A DNA stretch of 64,000 nt, taken from NCBI RefSeq assembly GCF_900188095.1, contig NZ_FZOT01000008.1:1-64000 (forward strand), in the 5' to 3' direction. The position numbers were made by a program, and so were the translations under genes. The notes beneath the pieces were generated by a model. It made no database searches. It had not been told where the DNA came from and saw nothing but the letters and a program-made list of their open reading frames with translations. Shown in pieces: positions 44,512-53,746 of this stretch (position 1 is the first letter of the stretch; every line of letters begins with the position of its first letter). The stretch is from Noviherbaspirillum humi. GTDB taxonomy: Bacteria; Pseudomonadota; Gammaproteobacteria; Burkholderiales; Burkholderiaceae_D.

Positions 44512-45082
44512 TGTCGAGCCTCCTCGCTCATGGATGGTGACGGCACGCGGTGCGCGCCGGATCAGTCGTTGCCGGTCCGCCGGCCCATTCGCATGGGGCG
44601 GCCGCCATCCTGATCACCCGGCGAAGCTTCGCGGCATTGCCGGCAGCGCCGCGCGGCGCGTCCGTTGCATGGTCCGGCTTCCATCGCAGACATGGAGCAT
44701 CAGGGCGATGCCGCATGACGGCGCGGAAGCTTTGGGCGAAGGCGTTTCCTCTGGTTTCTGGTAATGGCGGCCATGGCGGCGCAGCGGAGCTTGTGCAATC
44801 CGCATGCCCGCCGCGTGAAGAGCGCTAAGTGCTTGAGTTATATGTGGTATTCACGCTCGAGAGAGACAAGGACGTCCGGATCGCCGGAATCGCCCCATCC
44901 CGAAGTCCAGATTTCTGGAATCCGGCTTAGGGCCGGAGCTCCGCAGCGCTCTGGAGGCGCCCCTACCGCAGCGCTTGCAGCGCCCGGCTCGCTTCCCGCA
45001 GCGGAAAGGGCACCGGCGCGGTGTGGCTATCCGAATGCGCCAGCAGGGAGAAGAAGAAAAGCGGATTGGTCGAGGACGTCGT
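44512..45082. other. dctA leader and promoter region
   Basis: About 570 bases without a gene between dctA and the 3' end of the hybrid kinase. It holds the sigma-54 promoter candidate at 44794-44809. Short frames on both strands have no ribosome binding sites. Confidence 0.5.
44794..44809 (-). promoter_or_regulatory. Sigma-54 promoter candidate for dctA
   Basis: On the minus strand the sequence reads GGGCATG-CGGA-TTGCA, against the consensus TGGCACG-N4-TTGCA: the GG and GC at -24/-12 are exact with 10-base spacing. It lies 283 bases upstream of the dctA start, leaving a long leader, and agrees with control by DctD. Confidence 0.6.
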
Positions 45083-47482
45083 TCATCGACACTCCTCATC
45101 GGCCGGGCTGGCGTGCTGCGCCATCAGCCCCATGATGGCGGAAAACTGCACCGGCTTGACCAGATGATGATCGAAGCCGGCGGCCAGCGCCTGTTCCCTG
45201 TCCTGCGGCTGGCCATAACCGGTGACCGCCACCAGTACCGGCTGGCGTGGCAGACGCAGCGACCGGATGCGGCGCGCCATGTCGTAACCGTCCATGTCGG
45301 GCAGGCCGATGTCCAGGAACATCAGGTCGGGCGCCGCTTCATGAAGCCGCTCCAGTCCGCGCTGGGCGCTGTGCTCCACCAACACGCGATGACCCTGGGT
45401 TTCGAGCAGCAGGGCCAGGGTTTCGGCGGCATCGACGTTGTCGTCCACCACCAGCAGCGTCAGGCCGCTGGCGGTTCGCGCCTCGGCGCTTTCGGAGCGC
45501 AGCTTTTCGCCGCCGGCATCGCCGCCATCCGCCACCGGCAGGCTGACGATGAAGCAGCTTCCCCGCCCGGTGCCTGCGCTCGTCACCGATACCGTGCCGC
45601 CATGCAGCTCCACCAGGCTTTTGACCAGCGCCAGGCCAAGGCCGAGGCCACCCTGAGCCCGATCGGGCGAACGCTCGGCCTGGGTGAACAGGTCGAACAC
45701 ATGAGGCAGCAGTTCGGGCGAAATGCCGATGCCGTTGTCCTCCACCGCGACCAGCACCCGGTCGGCGTCCTGTTTCACCCGCACGGCGATGCGGCCATGC
45801 TCGGGCGTGTACTTGGCGGCATTGTTGATGATGTTGGTGAAAACCTGGATCAGGCGGGTGCGGTCGGCCATCACCGACGGCATCTCGCCCGCAATCTCGA
45901 GCGACAGCTGCTGGCGCTTGGTCTCGATCAGCGAATGCACCTGCTCGACCGCATCGCTGAGGATGGTGCGCAGGCCGATCCTTTCCTTCTGCAGGGAAAT
46001 CAGGCCGCGCGTAACGCGCGAGACATCCAGCAAGTCATCCACCAGCTCCGTCATGTGCTGCACCTGCCGCGTGATGATGGCGCTGGTTCGCCGTATGCGC
46101 TCCGGGTCCAAGTCGCTCAGCTTCAGCAGCTGCGCGGCGGTGCTGATCGGCGCCAGCGGATTGCGCAGCTCATGCGCCAGCATCGCCAGGAACTCGTCCT
46201 TGCGCCGGTTCGCCGCGCGCAGCTCTTCCTGCGCCTTCTCGATCTGGGTGACGTCGGTGTTGGTGCCGAACCACTGCACGATCTCGCCCTGGGCATCGCG
46301 CAGCGGCGCGGCCCGGGTGTAGAAAGTGCGGAACTCGCCGCTGGCCGAGCGCATCGGGAAGGTGGCTTCGAACGGCGTGCCGGTGGCAACGGAATGCTTC
46401 CAGGCTTCCAGTATCTCGGGCAGCTGCTGCGGGTCGTACACCTTTTGCCAGCCCCACCCAGCCATTTCCTCGTTGGTGGTGCCGGTGTATTCATACCATC
46501 GATCGTTGTACCAGTGAACGTGGCCGTTGGAATGGGCCATCCAGGCCAGCTGCGGGATGGTATTGGCCAGCTGCCGCAGCCGCTGCTCGCTCTCGCGCAG
46601 CGCGGTGCTGGCGCGTACCGCCTCGGTGATGTCATGGCCCTCGACGAAGATGCCGGTAACCTCGCCGGTGTAGTTGCGGATCGGCTGGTAGACGAAGTCG
46701 ACGAAGCGCTCCTCCAGCACGTCGCCTTCCTGGCGCTGCAGCTTGACCGGGATGCCGCGCCCGACGAAGGGCTCGCCGGTGGCGTACACCTTGTCCAGCA
46801 GCTCGACGAAGCCCTGGCCGACAACTTCCGGCAGCGCATCGCGCACTTCCCTGCCGATCAGCTCGCGCCGGCCTACCAGCTGCAGGTAGGCATCGTTCAC
46901 CAGCTCGAACACATGCCTCGGCTCGCGCAGTACCGCCATGATGCCGGGCGCCTGCTGGAACAGCCGGCGCAGCCGCTCGTTCTCTTCCTTCTGATGCCGC
47001 TCCAGCAGCACCTGCTGGGTGGTTTCGGTGCAGGCGCAGTACATGCCGGCCACGGCGCCGGTTTCATCCAGCACGGGCGAATAGGAAAAGGTGAACCAGG
47101 TCTGCTCGTCGAAGCCCTTGCGATGCATGAGCAAGGGCAGGTTTTGGTGGAAGCTGGCTTCGCCGGCCATGGCGCGGTCGATGATGGGACTGATGTCTTC
47201 CCATATCTCGGACCAGATGTCATAAAAGCGGCGGCCGAAAGCGGCAGGATGCTTGTTGCCCAGGACTTCGACATAGGAGTCGTTGTAAAGGAAGATGAGC
47301 TCCTTGCCCCAGGCCACGAACATCGGAAATTTCGAGTTCAGGATCAGGCTGACCACGGTACGCAGCGATTGCGGCCAGCCCGACGGATCGCCGAGCGGGG
47401 AACGGCTCCAGTCGTGCGTGCGCATGAGCTGGCCGGTCTCTCCTCCACCGCTGAGGAAAGCGGCTGCATAGGGTTGTTTCAT
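45083..47482 (-). CDS. PAS-domain hybrid sensor histidine kinase/response regulator
   Basis: A 799-residue soluble hybrid kinase. The N-terminal ~130 residues (MKQPYAAAFLSGGGETGQLM...) precede three PAS modules (around residues 30-160, 185-300 and 320-430; the last has PQLAWMAHSNGHVHWYNDRW). The HisKA helix is FLAMLAHELRNPLAPISTAA, the ATPase boxes are NIINNAAKYT, DNGIGI and GLGLGLALV, and the C-terminal receiver has its phospho-acceptor in LMFLDIGLPDMDGY. The ATG at 47482 follows GGAG with wide spacing; the frame to 47656 is an extension. No separate output regulator is adjacent. The PAS cofactor and signal are unknown. Confidence 0.9.
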   Translation of the reverse strand: MKQPYAAAFLSGGGETGQLMRTHDWSRSPLGDPSGWPQSLRTVVSLILNSKFPMFVAWGKELIFLYNDSYVEVLGNKHPAAFGRRFYDIWSEIWEDISPIIDRAMAGEASFHQNLPLLMHRKGFDEQTWFTFSYSPVLDETGAVAGMYCACTETTQQVLLERHQKEENERLRRLFQQAPGIMAVLREPRHVFELVNDAYLQLVGRRELIGREVRDALPEVVGQGFVELLDKVYATGEPFVGRGIPVKLQRQEGDVLEERFVDFVYQPIRNYTGEVTGIFVEGHDITEAVRASTALRESEQRLRQLANTIPQLAWMAHSNGHVHWYNDRWYEYTGTTNEEMAGWGWQKVYDPQQLPEILEAWKHSVATGTPFEATFPMRSASGEFRTFYTRAAPLRDAQGEIVQWFGTNTDVTQIEKAQEELRAANRRKDEFLAMLAHELRNPLAPISTAAQLLKLSDLDPERIRRTSAIITRQVQHMTELVDDLLDVSRVTRGLISLQKERIGLRTILSDAVEQVHSLIETKRQQLSLEIAGEMPSVMADRTRLIQVFTNIINNAAKYTPEHGRIAVRVKQDADRVLVAVEDNGIGISPELLPHVFDLFTQAERSPDRAQGGLGLGLALVKSLVELHGGTVSVTSAGTGRGSCFIVSLPVADGGDAGGEKLRSESAEARTASGLTLLVVDDNVDAAETLALLLETQGHRVLVEHSAQRGLERLHEAAPDLMFLDIGLPDMDGYDMARRIRSLRLPRQPVLVAVTGYGQPQDREQALAAGFDHHLVKPVQFSAIMGLMAQHASPADEECR

Positions 47483-47717
47483 TGTTGGTTTGCTCCGCGG
47501 AACTGGCGCCGATAGGTCACTCGCCAGTATAGTCGACCTGCATGGCGACGACAGCACGGGAGCAAATGTCGCAGGCATCTTAGTCGGGCTGCCATGGCCG
47601 GCGTTGATGCACGACAAACCTGGCGCGGCTTCATCCCTCGCCCGCCTGTGGTTCAAGGCCGTTCGCGCGCTCGAGCGGCCCGGACGAGGACAAAGGAATT
47701 TGCCAAGCCGCGCATCC

Positions 47718-48227
47718 TTATTTTTGCGCCAGCACCCGGCGCAGCGCCGCCTCGATCTTCTCTTCCAGCATCTGTTCCATGTCTTTCTCGACCGGGATGA
47801 TGGAAATGCCGCCGCTGGTTTCGAGCACGGCGTACTTGATCTGGCTCATTTCGGCGATGCCGTGATCCTGGCGCGCCGTCTGCAGGATGTCGGTGCGGGT
47901 GACGTGGGTGCGGGCCAGCTGTTCCTCCAGCAGCTTGCCGCGGTCCACCAGCACCACCGGCACGCCTTCGGCGATCCTCTCAACGCCGCGGAAGCGCTTC
48001 TTCAGGATGGACAAGCCGAGGTCCATCATCACGAAAGTCGTCACCACCGCGATGCCGGTCACCACCGACTTGTCTTCGTCCACCAGCGCGTTCTGCACCG
48101 CCTCGCTGAGGATCAGCAGCAGGATCATGTCGAAGGTGGTCAGCTCGCTCAGGGTGCGGGTGCCGGTGAGGCGGAACAGGACAAGCAGGAAGAAATAGAT
48201 GGCCGCGGCGCGCAGAATGATTTCCAT
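47718..48227 (-). CDS. DUF421 / YetF family membrane protein
   Basis: A 169-residue protein of the YetF family. The N-terminal membrane part has two or three helices (AAAIYFFLLVLFRLTGTRTL, then TFDMILLLILSEAVQNALV, SVVTGIAVVTTFVMMDLG), followed by the small cytoplasmic YetF domain (GVPVVLVDRGKLLEEQLART, RTDILQTARQDHGI) and a helical tail with Lys/Glu. The conserved LTTFDMILLLILSEAVQNA signature is present. Function is not settled. It is 12 bases downstream of the membrane-anchored protein at 48240-48743, with which it forms an operon. Confidence 0.9.
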   Translation of the reverse strand: MEIILRAAAIYFFLLVLFRLTGTRTLSELTTFDMILLLILSEAVQNALVDEDKSVVTGIAVVTTFVMMDLGLSILKKRFRGVERIAEGVPVVLVDRGKLLEEQLARTHVTRTDILQTARQDHGIAEMSQIKYAVLETSGGISIIPVEKDMEQMLEEKIEAALRRVLAQK

Positions 48228-48239
48228 GGCGGTCTCCGT

Positions 48240-48743
48240 TTACGGATAGACGAACTGCTCGAAGGAGAGGCGAGAACGGCCCTCCAGGGCAATCCATCCC
48301 GGCAGGCTGCCTATGCCTTCCGGCATGAAGTCGAAAGTGATGTCGTGAATGCTTCCCGGCCGGGCGTTGAACTCGTAGACCAGCGCGCCCTTCTCCATCA
48401 CCACCCGCTGCGGCGGCGGCGTCACCTGTTCGATCTGGATGCGCCGCAGGTAGTCCGCGCTGACTTTCAGGCGTACGGTATCGGCTTTCGCATCCACCCG
48501 GATGCGCAGCGTATCCGAGGTGTGGTGGCGCACGAAGCGCTGGTACTCGATGCCGATATCGCGGTCGGCGGAGACCGCCTCCGAGTCGCTCAACGGGCCG
48601 CCCCGGCCGAACAAGCCGAAGGCGATCGCCATCAGGAAGGCGGCCAGCACAACCCAGGCGACGCGTTCCACCACGCCCTCCAGCCTTTGCTGCCGGGGGT
48701 CGACCTCGAGTTCCAGCCCCGGAAAATCGGTACGTTTGACCAT
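48240..48743 (-). CDS. Membrane-anchored hypothetical protein
   Basis: A 167-residue protein with one membrane helix near residue 30 (VAWVVLAAFLMAIAFGLFG) and a beta-rich extracytoplasmic domain (DTLRIRVDAKADTVRLKVSA; DITFDFMPEGIGSLPGWIAL). The ATG at 48743 has AGGGGAACCGACG upstream; a longer frame reaches 48791. It is upstream of, and probably translated with, the DUF421 gene. Such pairs of a single-pass protein with a YetF protein recur in proteobacteria (from memory). Its function is unknown. Confidence 0.7.
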   Translation of the reverse strand: MVKRTDFPGLELEVDPRQQRLEGVVERVAWVVLAAFLMAIAFGLFGRGGPLSDSEAVSADRDIGIEYQRFVRHHTSDTLRIRVDAKADTVRLKVSADYLRRIQIEQVTPPPQRVVMEKGALVYEFNARPGSIHDITFDFMPEGIGSLPGWIALEGRSRLSFEQFVYP

Positions 48744-49048
48744 TCGTCGGTTCCCCTGTGTGAATGCGTGAATGATTGGGCGGCACGGCATCGGGCAGAA
48801 CCCTCCGCGCCGGTTTCAGCTTGGACAACAATCTTGTCGTTTTGTCACCAAAAACCGCCATGGACGTTGCCCGCCGCAAGCGGCCGCCCGCCTGCAGGCT
48901 TCGTCGGCATCGCGTACCATAGCGGGAACGACATGCAATTCTTTCCATGCGGCAGGCAACCGGCGCCGGTCCGCCCGTCAGCATGGATGCATGCCTTCAA
49001 CACTCGTTCAACGATGGCCGCGCGCCATCCCATTCCGCAGAAAGACCC
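48744..49048. other. Divergent promoter region
   Basis: About 300 bases between the membrane-protein pair (minus) and the Old Yellow Enzyme gene (plus). No gene or clear repeat seen. Confidence 0.45.
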
Positions 49049-50107
49049 ATGACCACATTGTTCGATCCGATCAAGCTCGGCGATCTCGAGCTTCCCAACC
49101 GCATTTTCATGGCTCCCCTCACCCGCGCCCGCGCCGTCGGCGAAGGCAGGGTGCCGAACGCGCTGATGCGCGAATACTATGTGCAGCGCGCCTCGGCCGG
49201 CCTGATCCTGTCCGAAGCCACCGCCGTCACGCCGCAGGGCGTGGGCTATGCCGATACCCCGGGCATCTGGTCCGAGGAGCAGGTCGCCGGCTGGAAGCAG
49301 ATCACCGATGCCGTGCATGCCGCCGGCGGACGCATCTTCCTGCAGCTCTGGCATGTCGGCCGCATTTCCGACCCGGTCTTCCTGAACGGCGAGCTGCCGG
49401 TGGCGCCGAGCGCCATTGCCGCCGAAGGCCATGTCAGCCTGGTGCGCCCGAAGCGCGGCTACGTCACGCCGCGCGCGCTGGAAACCGCCGAGATTCCCGG
49501 CATCGTCGCCGCCTTCCGCAAGGGCGCCGAGAATGCGAAGCGGGCCGGCTTCGACGGCGTGGAAATTCACGGCGCCAACGGCTACCTGCTGGACCAGTTC
49601 CTGCAGGACAGCACCAACAAGCGCACCGACGCTTACGGCGGCTCGATAGAAAACCGCGCCCGGCTGATGCTGGAAGTCGCCGATGCCTGCATCGAGGTCT
49701 GGGGCGCCGGCCGGGTCGGCATGCACCTGGCGCCGCGCGGCGATGCCCATGCCATGGGTGACTCCAACCGCCTCGCCACCTTCACCTACGTGGCGCGCGA
49801 ACTCGGCAAGCGCGGCATCGCCTTCATCTGCGCCCGCGAGGCCATTGGCGACGACCGCATCGGCCCGCAGCTCAAGCAGGCGTTTGGCGGCGCCTACATC
49901 GCCAATGAGAAGATGACCCGCGAGACGGCCGAACGATTGCTGAAGGCAGGCGAAGCCGATGCCGTCGCCTTCGGCCAGCTGTTCATCGCCAACCCGGATC
50001 TGCCCAAGCGCTTCGAGCTGAATGCGCCGCTGAACGAACCAAACCCGCAAACCTATTACCACTCGACGGCCGAGGGCTACACCGACTATCCGGCGCTGGC
50101 CGCCTGA
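49049..50107 (+). CDS. Old Yellow Enzyme family alkene reductase (NemA-like)
   Basis: A 352-residue FMN-dependent NAD(P)H oxidoreductase that reduces activated C=C bonds or nitro-compounds. The TIM-barrel motifs are all visible: RIFMAPLTRARA (phosphate/flavin loop), LQLWHVGRIS, DGVEIHGANGYLLDQFLQDS, KRTDAYGGSIENRARLMLE, and GLxxAxxFGQLFIANPDLPKR-like DAVAFGQLFIANPDLPKRF. The His/Asn substrate pair is present in HGANGYL. I chose the ATG at 49049, where the family N-terminus begins, over the upstream frame from 48947. It is monocistronic. Confidence 0.94.
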   Translation: MTTLFDPIKLGDLELPNRIFMAPLTRARAVGEGRVPNALMREYYVQRASAGLILSEATAVTPQGVGYADTPGIWSEEQVAGWKQITDAVHAAGGRIFLQLWHVGRISDPVFLNGELPVAPSAIAAEGHVSLVRPKRGYVTPRALETAEIPGIVAAFRKGAENAKRAGFDGVEIHGANGYLLDQFLQDSTNKRTDAYGGSIENRARLMLEVADACIEVWGAGRVGMHLAPRGDAHAMGDSNRLATFTYVARELGKRGIAFICAREAIGDDRIGPQLKQAFGGAYIANEKMTRETAERLLKAGEADAVAFGQLFIANPDLPKRFELNAPLNEPNPQTYYHSTAEGYTDYPALAA

Positions 50108-50251
50108 TCGGACCGGATTGTCATCGGCGCCCGTTCCGGCGGCGAACAGCCGCTTGCGTTGGCGCAGGCGGCTGGCGTCATGCTGCCGGCCGGGCGCCCG
50201 TCCTGCTGTATATTTCCTTCGCATCGTCCTGCACCATCGAGGAGTACCACC

Positions 50252-51832
50252 ATGCCCGGAAACCCGAAACGCCGTGCCGCCTGGGCTGCCGGCCTTGCGC
50301 TGGCCGCCGCCATGCTGGCCGGTCCGGCGGCGCTGTCCGCCGAACTCAAGCTCGGCCTGTCGGCCGATGTCTCCTCGCTCGACCCGCATTTCGTCAACAT
50401 CGCGCCCAACATCGCGTTCTCGCAGCACCTGTTCGACGCGCTGGTGCATGTTGATCCGGATGGCAAGCTGATCCCCGGACTCGCCACCTCCTGGCGCGCC
50501 GTCGACCCGACCACCTGGGAATTCAAGCTGCGGCGCGGCGTGAAGTTCCACGACGGCTCCGAACTGACCGCCGACGACGTGGTGTTTTCCATCGCCCGGC
50601 CGGCGCAGCTGACCAGCAGCCCCGGCCCATTCACCAGCTATACCAAGCAGATCACCGACGCCAAGGCAACCGATCCCTATACCGTCCGGTTGAAGACCGC
50701 CATGCCCTACGGCCCGCTGCCGCTGGATCTGAATTCCATCTTCATCGTTTCGAAGAAGGCCGCACAGAGCGCCTCCACCGAAGACTTCAACAGCGGCAAG
50801 GCGCTGGTCGGCACAGGCCCCTTCAAGTTCGCCAGCTTCAAGCGCGGCGACCGCATCGAGGTCACCCGCAACGACCAGTACTGGGGCGACAAGCCGGCCT
50901 GGGACAAGGTCACTTTTCGCATCATCACCTCCGATACGCCGCGCCTGGCCGCCCTGCTGTCGGGCGACGTCGACGCCATCGAGGCGGTGCCCACCGCCGA
51001 CATCGCCAAGCTGAAGACGAATCCGAAATACAGGCTGGAGCAGAAGACTTCCTGGCGCACCATCTTCTGGCACATGGACCAGTCGCGCGACAAGTCGCCC
51101 TTCATCACCGACAAGGCCGGCAAGCCGCTGGACAAGAACCCGCTCAAGGATGTGCGGGTGCGCCAGGCGATCTCCAAGGCGATCAACCGCCAGGCGATGG
51201 TGGAACGGACCATGGAGGGGCTGGCGGTGCCGGCATCCAATATCGTCGCGCCCGGCATTCTCGGCCACGCCGACGCGATCAAGCCGGAAGCCTACGATCC
51301 CAACGGCGCCAAGAAACTGCTCGCCGACGCCGGCTATCCGGATGGCTTCGGCATCACCCTGCACGGCCCGAACAACCGTTACGTCAACGACGACCAGGTG
51401 GTGCAGACGGTGGCCCAGTTCCTGACGCGCATCGGCATTCAAGCCAAGGTCGAGACCATGCCGCTCTCCTCCTATTTCGGCCGCGCCCGCGCCGGCGAAT
51501 TCAGCATGGCGCTGCTCGGCTGGGGCTCGCTGGCGGGCGACTTCGCGCTGCGCTCCCTGGTCGGCACGCCCGATCCGAACAGCGGCTGGGGCACCTGGAA
51601 CTGGGGCAAGTACAGCAATCCCAAGCTGGACGAGCAGGTGCGCGCCTCGCTCGGCTCGGTGGACGAAAAGAAGCGCGCCGACCTGGCGAAGGAGGCGGCC
51701 GCCGCCGCGCTGAAGGACTATGCGGTGATCCCGCTGCATCACCAGATGGCGACCTGGGCGGTGCGCAAGGGCGTGCGCTACGCGGCGCGCACCGACGAAT
51801 TCACCTTCGCCCACCAGTTCCGGCCTGAATGA
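50252..51832 (+). CDS. Family 5 peptide ABC transporter substrate-binding protein
   Basis: A 526-residue periplasmic binding protein for peptides or related solutes. The signal peptide is residues 1-30 (GLALAAAMLAGPAALSA). Family 5 hallmarks: LGLSADVSSLDPHFVNI, FDALVHVDPDGKLIPGLATS, the conserved WEFKLRRGVKFHDGSELTAD, and VRQAISKAINRQAM. The ATG at 50252 has GAGGAG upstream; the frame upstream of it is an extension. It heads a five-gene transporter operon. The ligand cannot be deduced from sequence. Confidence 0.94.
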   Translation: MPGNPKRRAAWAAGLALAAAMLAGPAALSAELKLGLSADVSSLDPHFVNIAPNIAFSQHLFDALVHVDPDGKLIPGLATSWRAVDPTTWEFKLRRGVKFHDGSELTADDVVFSIARPAQLTSSPGPFTSYTKQITDAKATDPYTVRLKTAMPYGPLPLDLNSIFIVSKKAAQSASTEDFNSGKALVGTGPFKFASFKRGDRIEVTRNDQYWGDKPAWDKVTFRIITSDTPRLAALLSGDVDAIEAVPTADIAKLKTNPKYRLEQKTSWRTIFWHMDQSRDKSPFITDKAGKPLDKNPLKDVRVRQAISKAINRQAMVERTMEGLAVPASNIVAPGILGHADAIKPEAYDPNGAKKLLADAGYPDGFGITLHGPNNRYVNDDQVVQTVAQFLTRIGIQAKVETMPLSSYFGRARAGEFSMALLGWGSLAGDFALRSLVGTPDPNSGWGTWNWGKYSNPKLDEQVRASLGSVDEKKRADLAKEAAAAALKDYAVIPLHHQMATWAVRKGVRYAARTDEFTFAHQFRPE

Positions 51833-51869
51833 CGCGCATCGGCAAAGGCGGCTCAAGGATGCCTGAGCG

Positions 51870-52844
51870 ATGCTGACCTTCATCCTCAGGCGCCTGCTGC
51901 AGACCGGCTTCGTGCTGCTGGCGATGTCGGTGCTGGTGTTCGCCGGCGTCTATGCCATCGGCAACCCGGTGGACATCTTCATCAATCCGCAGGCGGACCA
52001 GGCCGAGATCGAGCGCGCCACCGCCGCGCTCGGGCTGGACAAGCCGCTGTGGGTGCAATACGGCCTCTTCCTGCAGCATGCGCTTGCCGGCGACCTCGGC
52101 AAGTCCTTCGTCCACAACCTACCCGCGCTCGGCCTCATCCTGGAACACATGCCGGCGACGATGGAACTGGCGGTGTGCGCCATGCTGATCGCGGTGCTGC
52201 TCGGCACCCCCCTCGGCCTGTGGGCCGGACTGCGGCCGCGCTCGGTCATCGGCAAGAGCATCATGGCGGTCTCCATCCTCGGCTTTTCGCTGCCCACCTT
52301 CTGGGTCGGCCTGATGATGATCATGCTGTTTTCGGTCGAGCTGGGCTGGCTGCCATCCAGCGGCCGCGGTCCGACCGTCGAGGTGCTTGGCCTGCCGCTG
52401 TCGCTGCTTTCGGCGGACGGCTGGAAGCACATCCTGATGCCGGCGCTGAACCTGGCGCTGTTCAAGCTGGCGCTCATCATCCGCCTCACCCGCGCCGGCA
52501 CCCAGGAAGCGCTGCAGCAGGAATACGTGCGCTTCGCCCGCGCCAAGGGTTTGTCGAATGCGCGCATCGTCGGCGTGCATGTGCTGAAGAACATCCTGAT
52601 TCCCATCATCACCGTGATCGGCATGGAGTTCGGCTCCCTGATCGCCTTCGCGGTGGTGACCGAATCCATCTTCGCCTGGCCGGGTATGGGCAAGCTGCTG
52701 CTCGACTCCATCAACCAGCTCGACCGGCCGGTGATCGTGGCTTACCTCATGCTCACCGTCACGCTCTATCTCGCCATCAACCTCGCGGTCGACATCTTGT
52801 ACTCGCTGCTCGATCCCCGGGTGCGGCTCGGGAGCGCCGAATGA
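51870..52844 (+). CDS. Peptide ABC transporter permease (DppB type)
   Basis: A 324-residue inner-membrane permease. It has six helices, starting with the N-terminal FILRRLLQTGFVLLAMSVLV, and the ABC interface loop EYVRFARAKGLSNARIVGVH (EAA-like). The motif FGxLIAFAVVTESIFAWPGMG-like region is typical of DppB. It follows the substrate-binding protein gene and overlaps the next permease gene by four bases (ATGA). Confidence 0.95.
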   Translation: MLTFILRRLLQTGFVLLAMSVLVFAGVYAIGNPVDIFINPQADQAEIERATAALGLDKPLWVQYGLFLQHALAGDLGKSFVHNLPALGLILEHMPATMELAVCAMLIAVLLGTPLGLWAGLRPRSVIGKSIMAVSILGFSLPTFWVGLMMIMLFSVELGWLPSSGRGPTVEVLGLPLSLLSADGWKHILMPALNLALFKLALIIRLTRAGTQEALQQEYVRFARAKGLSNARIVGVHVLKNILIPIITVIGMEFGSLIAFAVVTESIFAWPGMGKLLLDSINQLDRPVIVAYLMLTVTLYLAINLAVDILYSLLDPRVRLGSAE

Positions 52845-53746
52845 GCGCCATTCCCGCCATGCGCGCGCGCGCGGAACATCCGCTGCGCCGCTTCCTCGCC
52901 GCCTACGGCGAAAGCCGGCTGGCCCTGGCCGCCGCCGGCGTGCTCCTGCTGATCCTGCTGGCCGCGCTGCTGGCGCCGTTTCTCGCGCCGCAGAATCCCT
53001 ACGACCTGGCGCAGATCGACATCATGGATGCACGGCAGCCGCCCGGCGCCAGCGCTTTCGATGGCCATATCTCCTATTGGCTCGGCACCGACGACCAGGG
53101 CCGCGACATGCTCTCCGCCATCCTCTATGGCCTGCGGGTCTCGATGCTGGTCGGCGTTGCTTCGACGCTGCTGGCGCTGGCCATCGGCCTCACCCTGGGC
53201 CTCATTGCCGGCTTCTTCGGCGGCAAGGCCGATGCGGCGGTGATGCGCCTGGCCGACCTGCAGCTTTCCTTCCCCGCCATCCTGATCGCGCTGATCCTGC
53301 TGGCCCTGCTCGGCAAGGGCACCGGCAAGATCATCGCCGCCCTGGTGGCGGTGCAATGGGCTTACTACGCACGCACCACGCGCGGCGCCGCCATGGTGGA
53401 GCGGAACAAGGAGTACATCGACGCCGCCCGCCTGCTCGGCCTGTCGCGCGCCAGCATCCTGTTCCGCCACCTGCTGCCGAACTGCCTGCCGCCGCTGATC
53501 GTGGTTGCCACGCTGCAGATCGCCGCCGCCATCAGCCTGGAAGCGACGCTGTCATTCCTCGGCGTCGGCCTGCCGGTGACCGAGCCCTCGCTCGGCCTGC
53601 TGATCGCCAACGGCTTCCAGTACATCCTTACCGGCAAATACTGGATTAGCTTCTTCCCCGGCTTGGCGCTGCTGGCCACCATCGTCGCCATCAACCTCGT
53701 CGCCGACCGCCTGCGCGACGTGCTCAATCCGCGCGGGGAGTCGTGA
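52841..53746 (+). CDS. Peptide ABC transporter permease (DppC type)
   Basis: A 301-residue permease with a basic N-terminal segment, six helices and the EAA-like loop EYIDAARLLGLSRASILFRH. The periplasmic N-terminal OppC-type segment (PYDLAQIDIMDARQPP) is present. The ATG overlaps the stop of the first permease (ATGA), so translation is coupled; its own stop overlaps the start region of the ATPase gene (GTGATG). Confidence 0.95.
   Translation: MSAIPAMRARAEHPLRRFLAAYGESRLALAAAGVLLLILLAALLAPFLAPQNPYDLAQIDIMDARQPPGASAFDGHISYWLGTDDQGRDMLSAILYGLRVSMLVGVASTLLALAIGLTLGLIAGFFGGKADAAVMRLADLQLSFPAILIALILLALLGKGTGKIIAALVAVQWAYYARTTRGAAMVERNKEYIDAARLLGLSRASILFRHLLPNCLPPLIVVATLQIAAAISLEATLSFLGVGLPVTEPSLGLLIANGFQYILTGKYWISFFPGLALLATIVAINLVADRLRDVLNPRGES

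Noticed and set aside
44975-47515. An 846-codon open frame on the plus strand
   Set aside because: Antisense to the hybrid sensor kinase, whose PAS, HisKA, ATPase and receiver motifs are complete. The plus-strand translation is His/Gln/Arg-rich and unrecognisable.
48845-51883. A 1012-codon open frame on the minus strand
   Set aside because: It is antisense to the Old Yellow Enzyme and substrate-binding protein genes, both of which have clear family motifs and ribosome binding sites. G+C-rich codon usage produces such long shadows.
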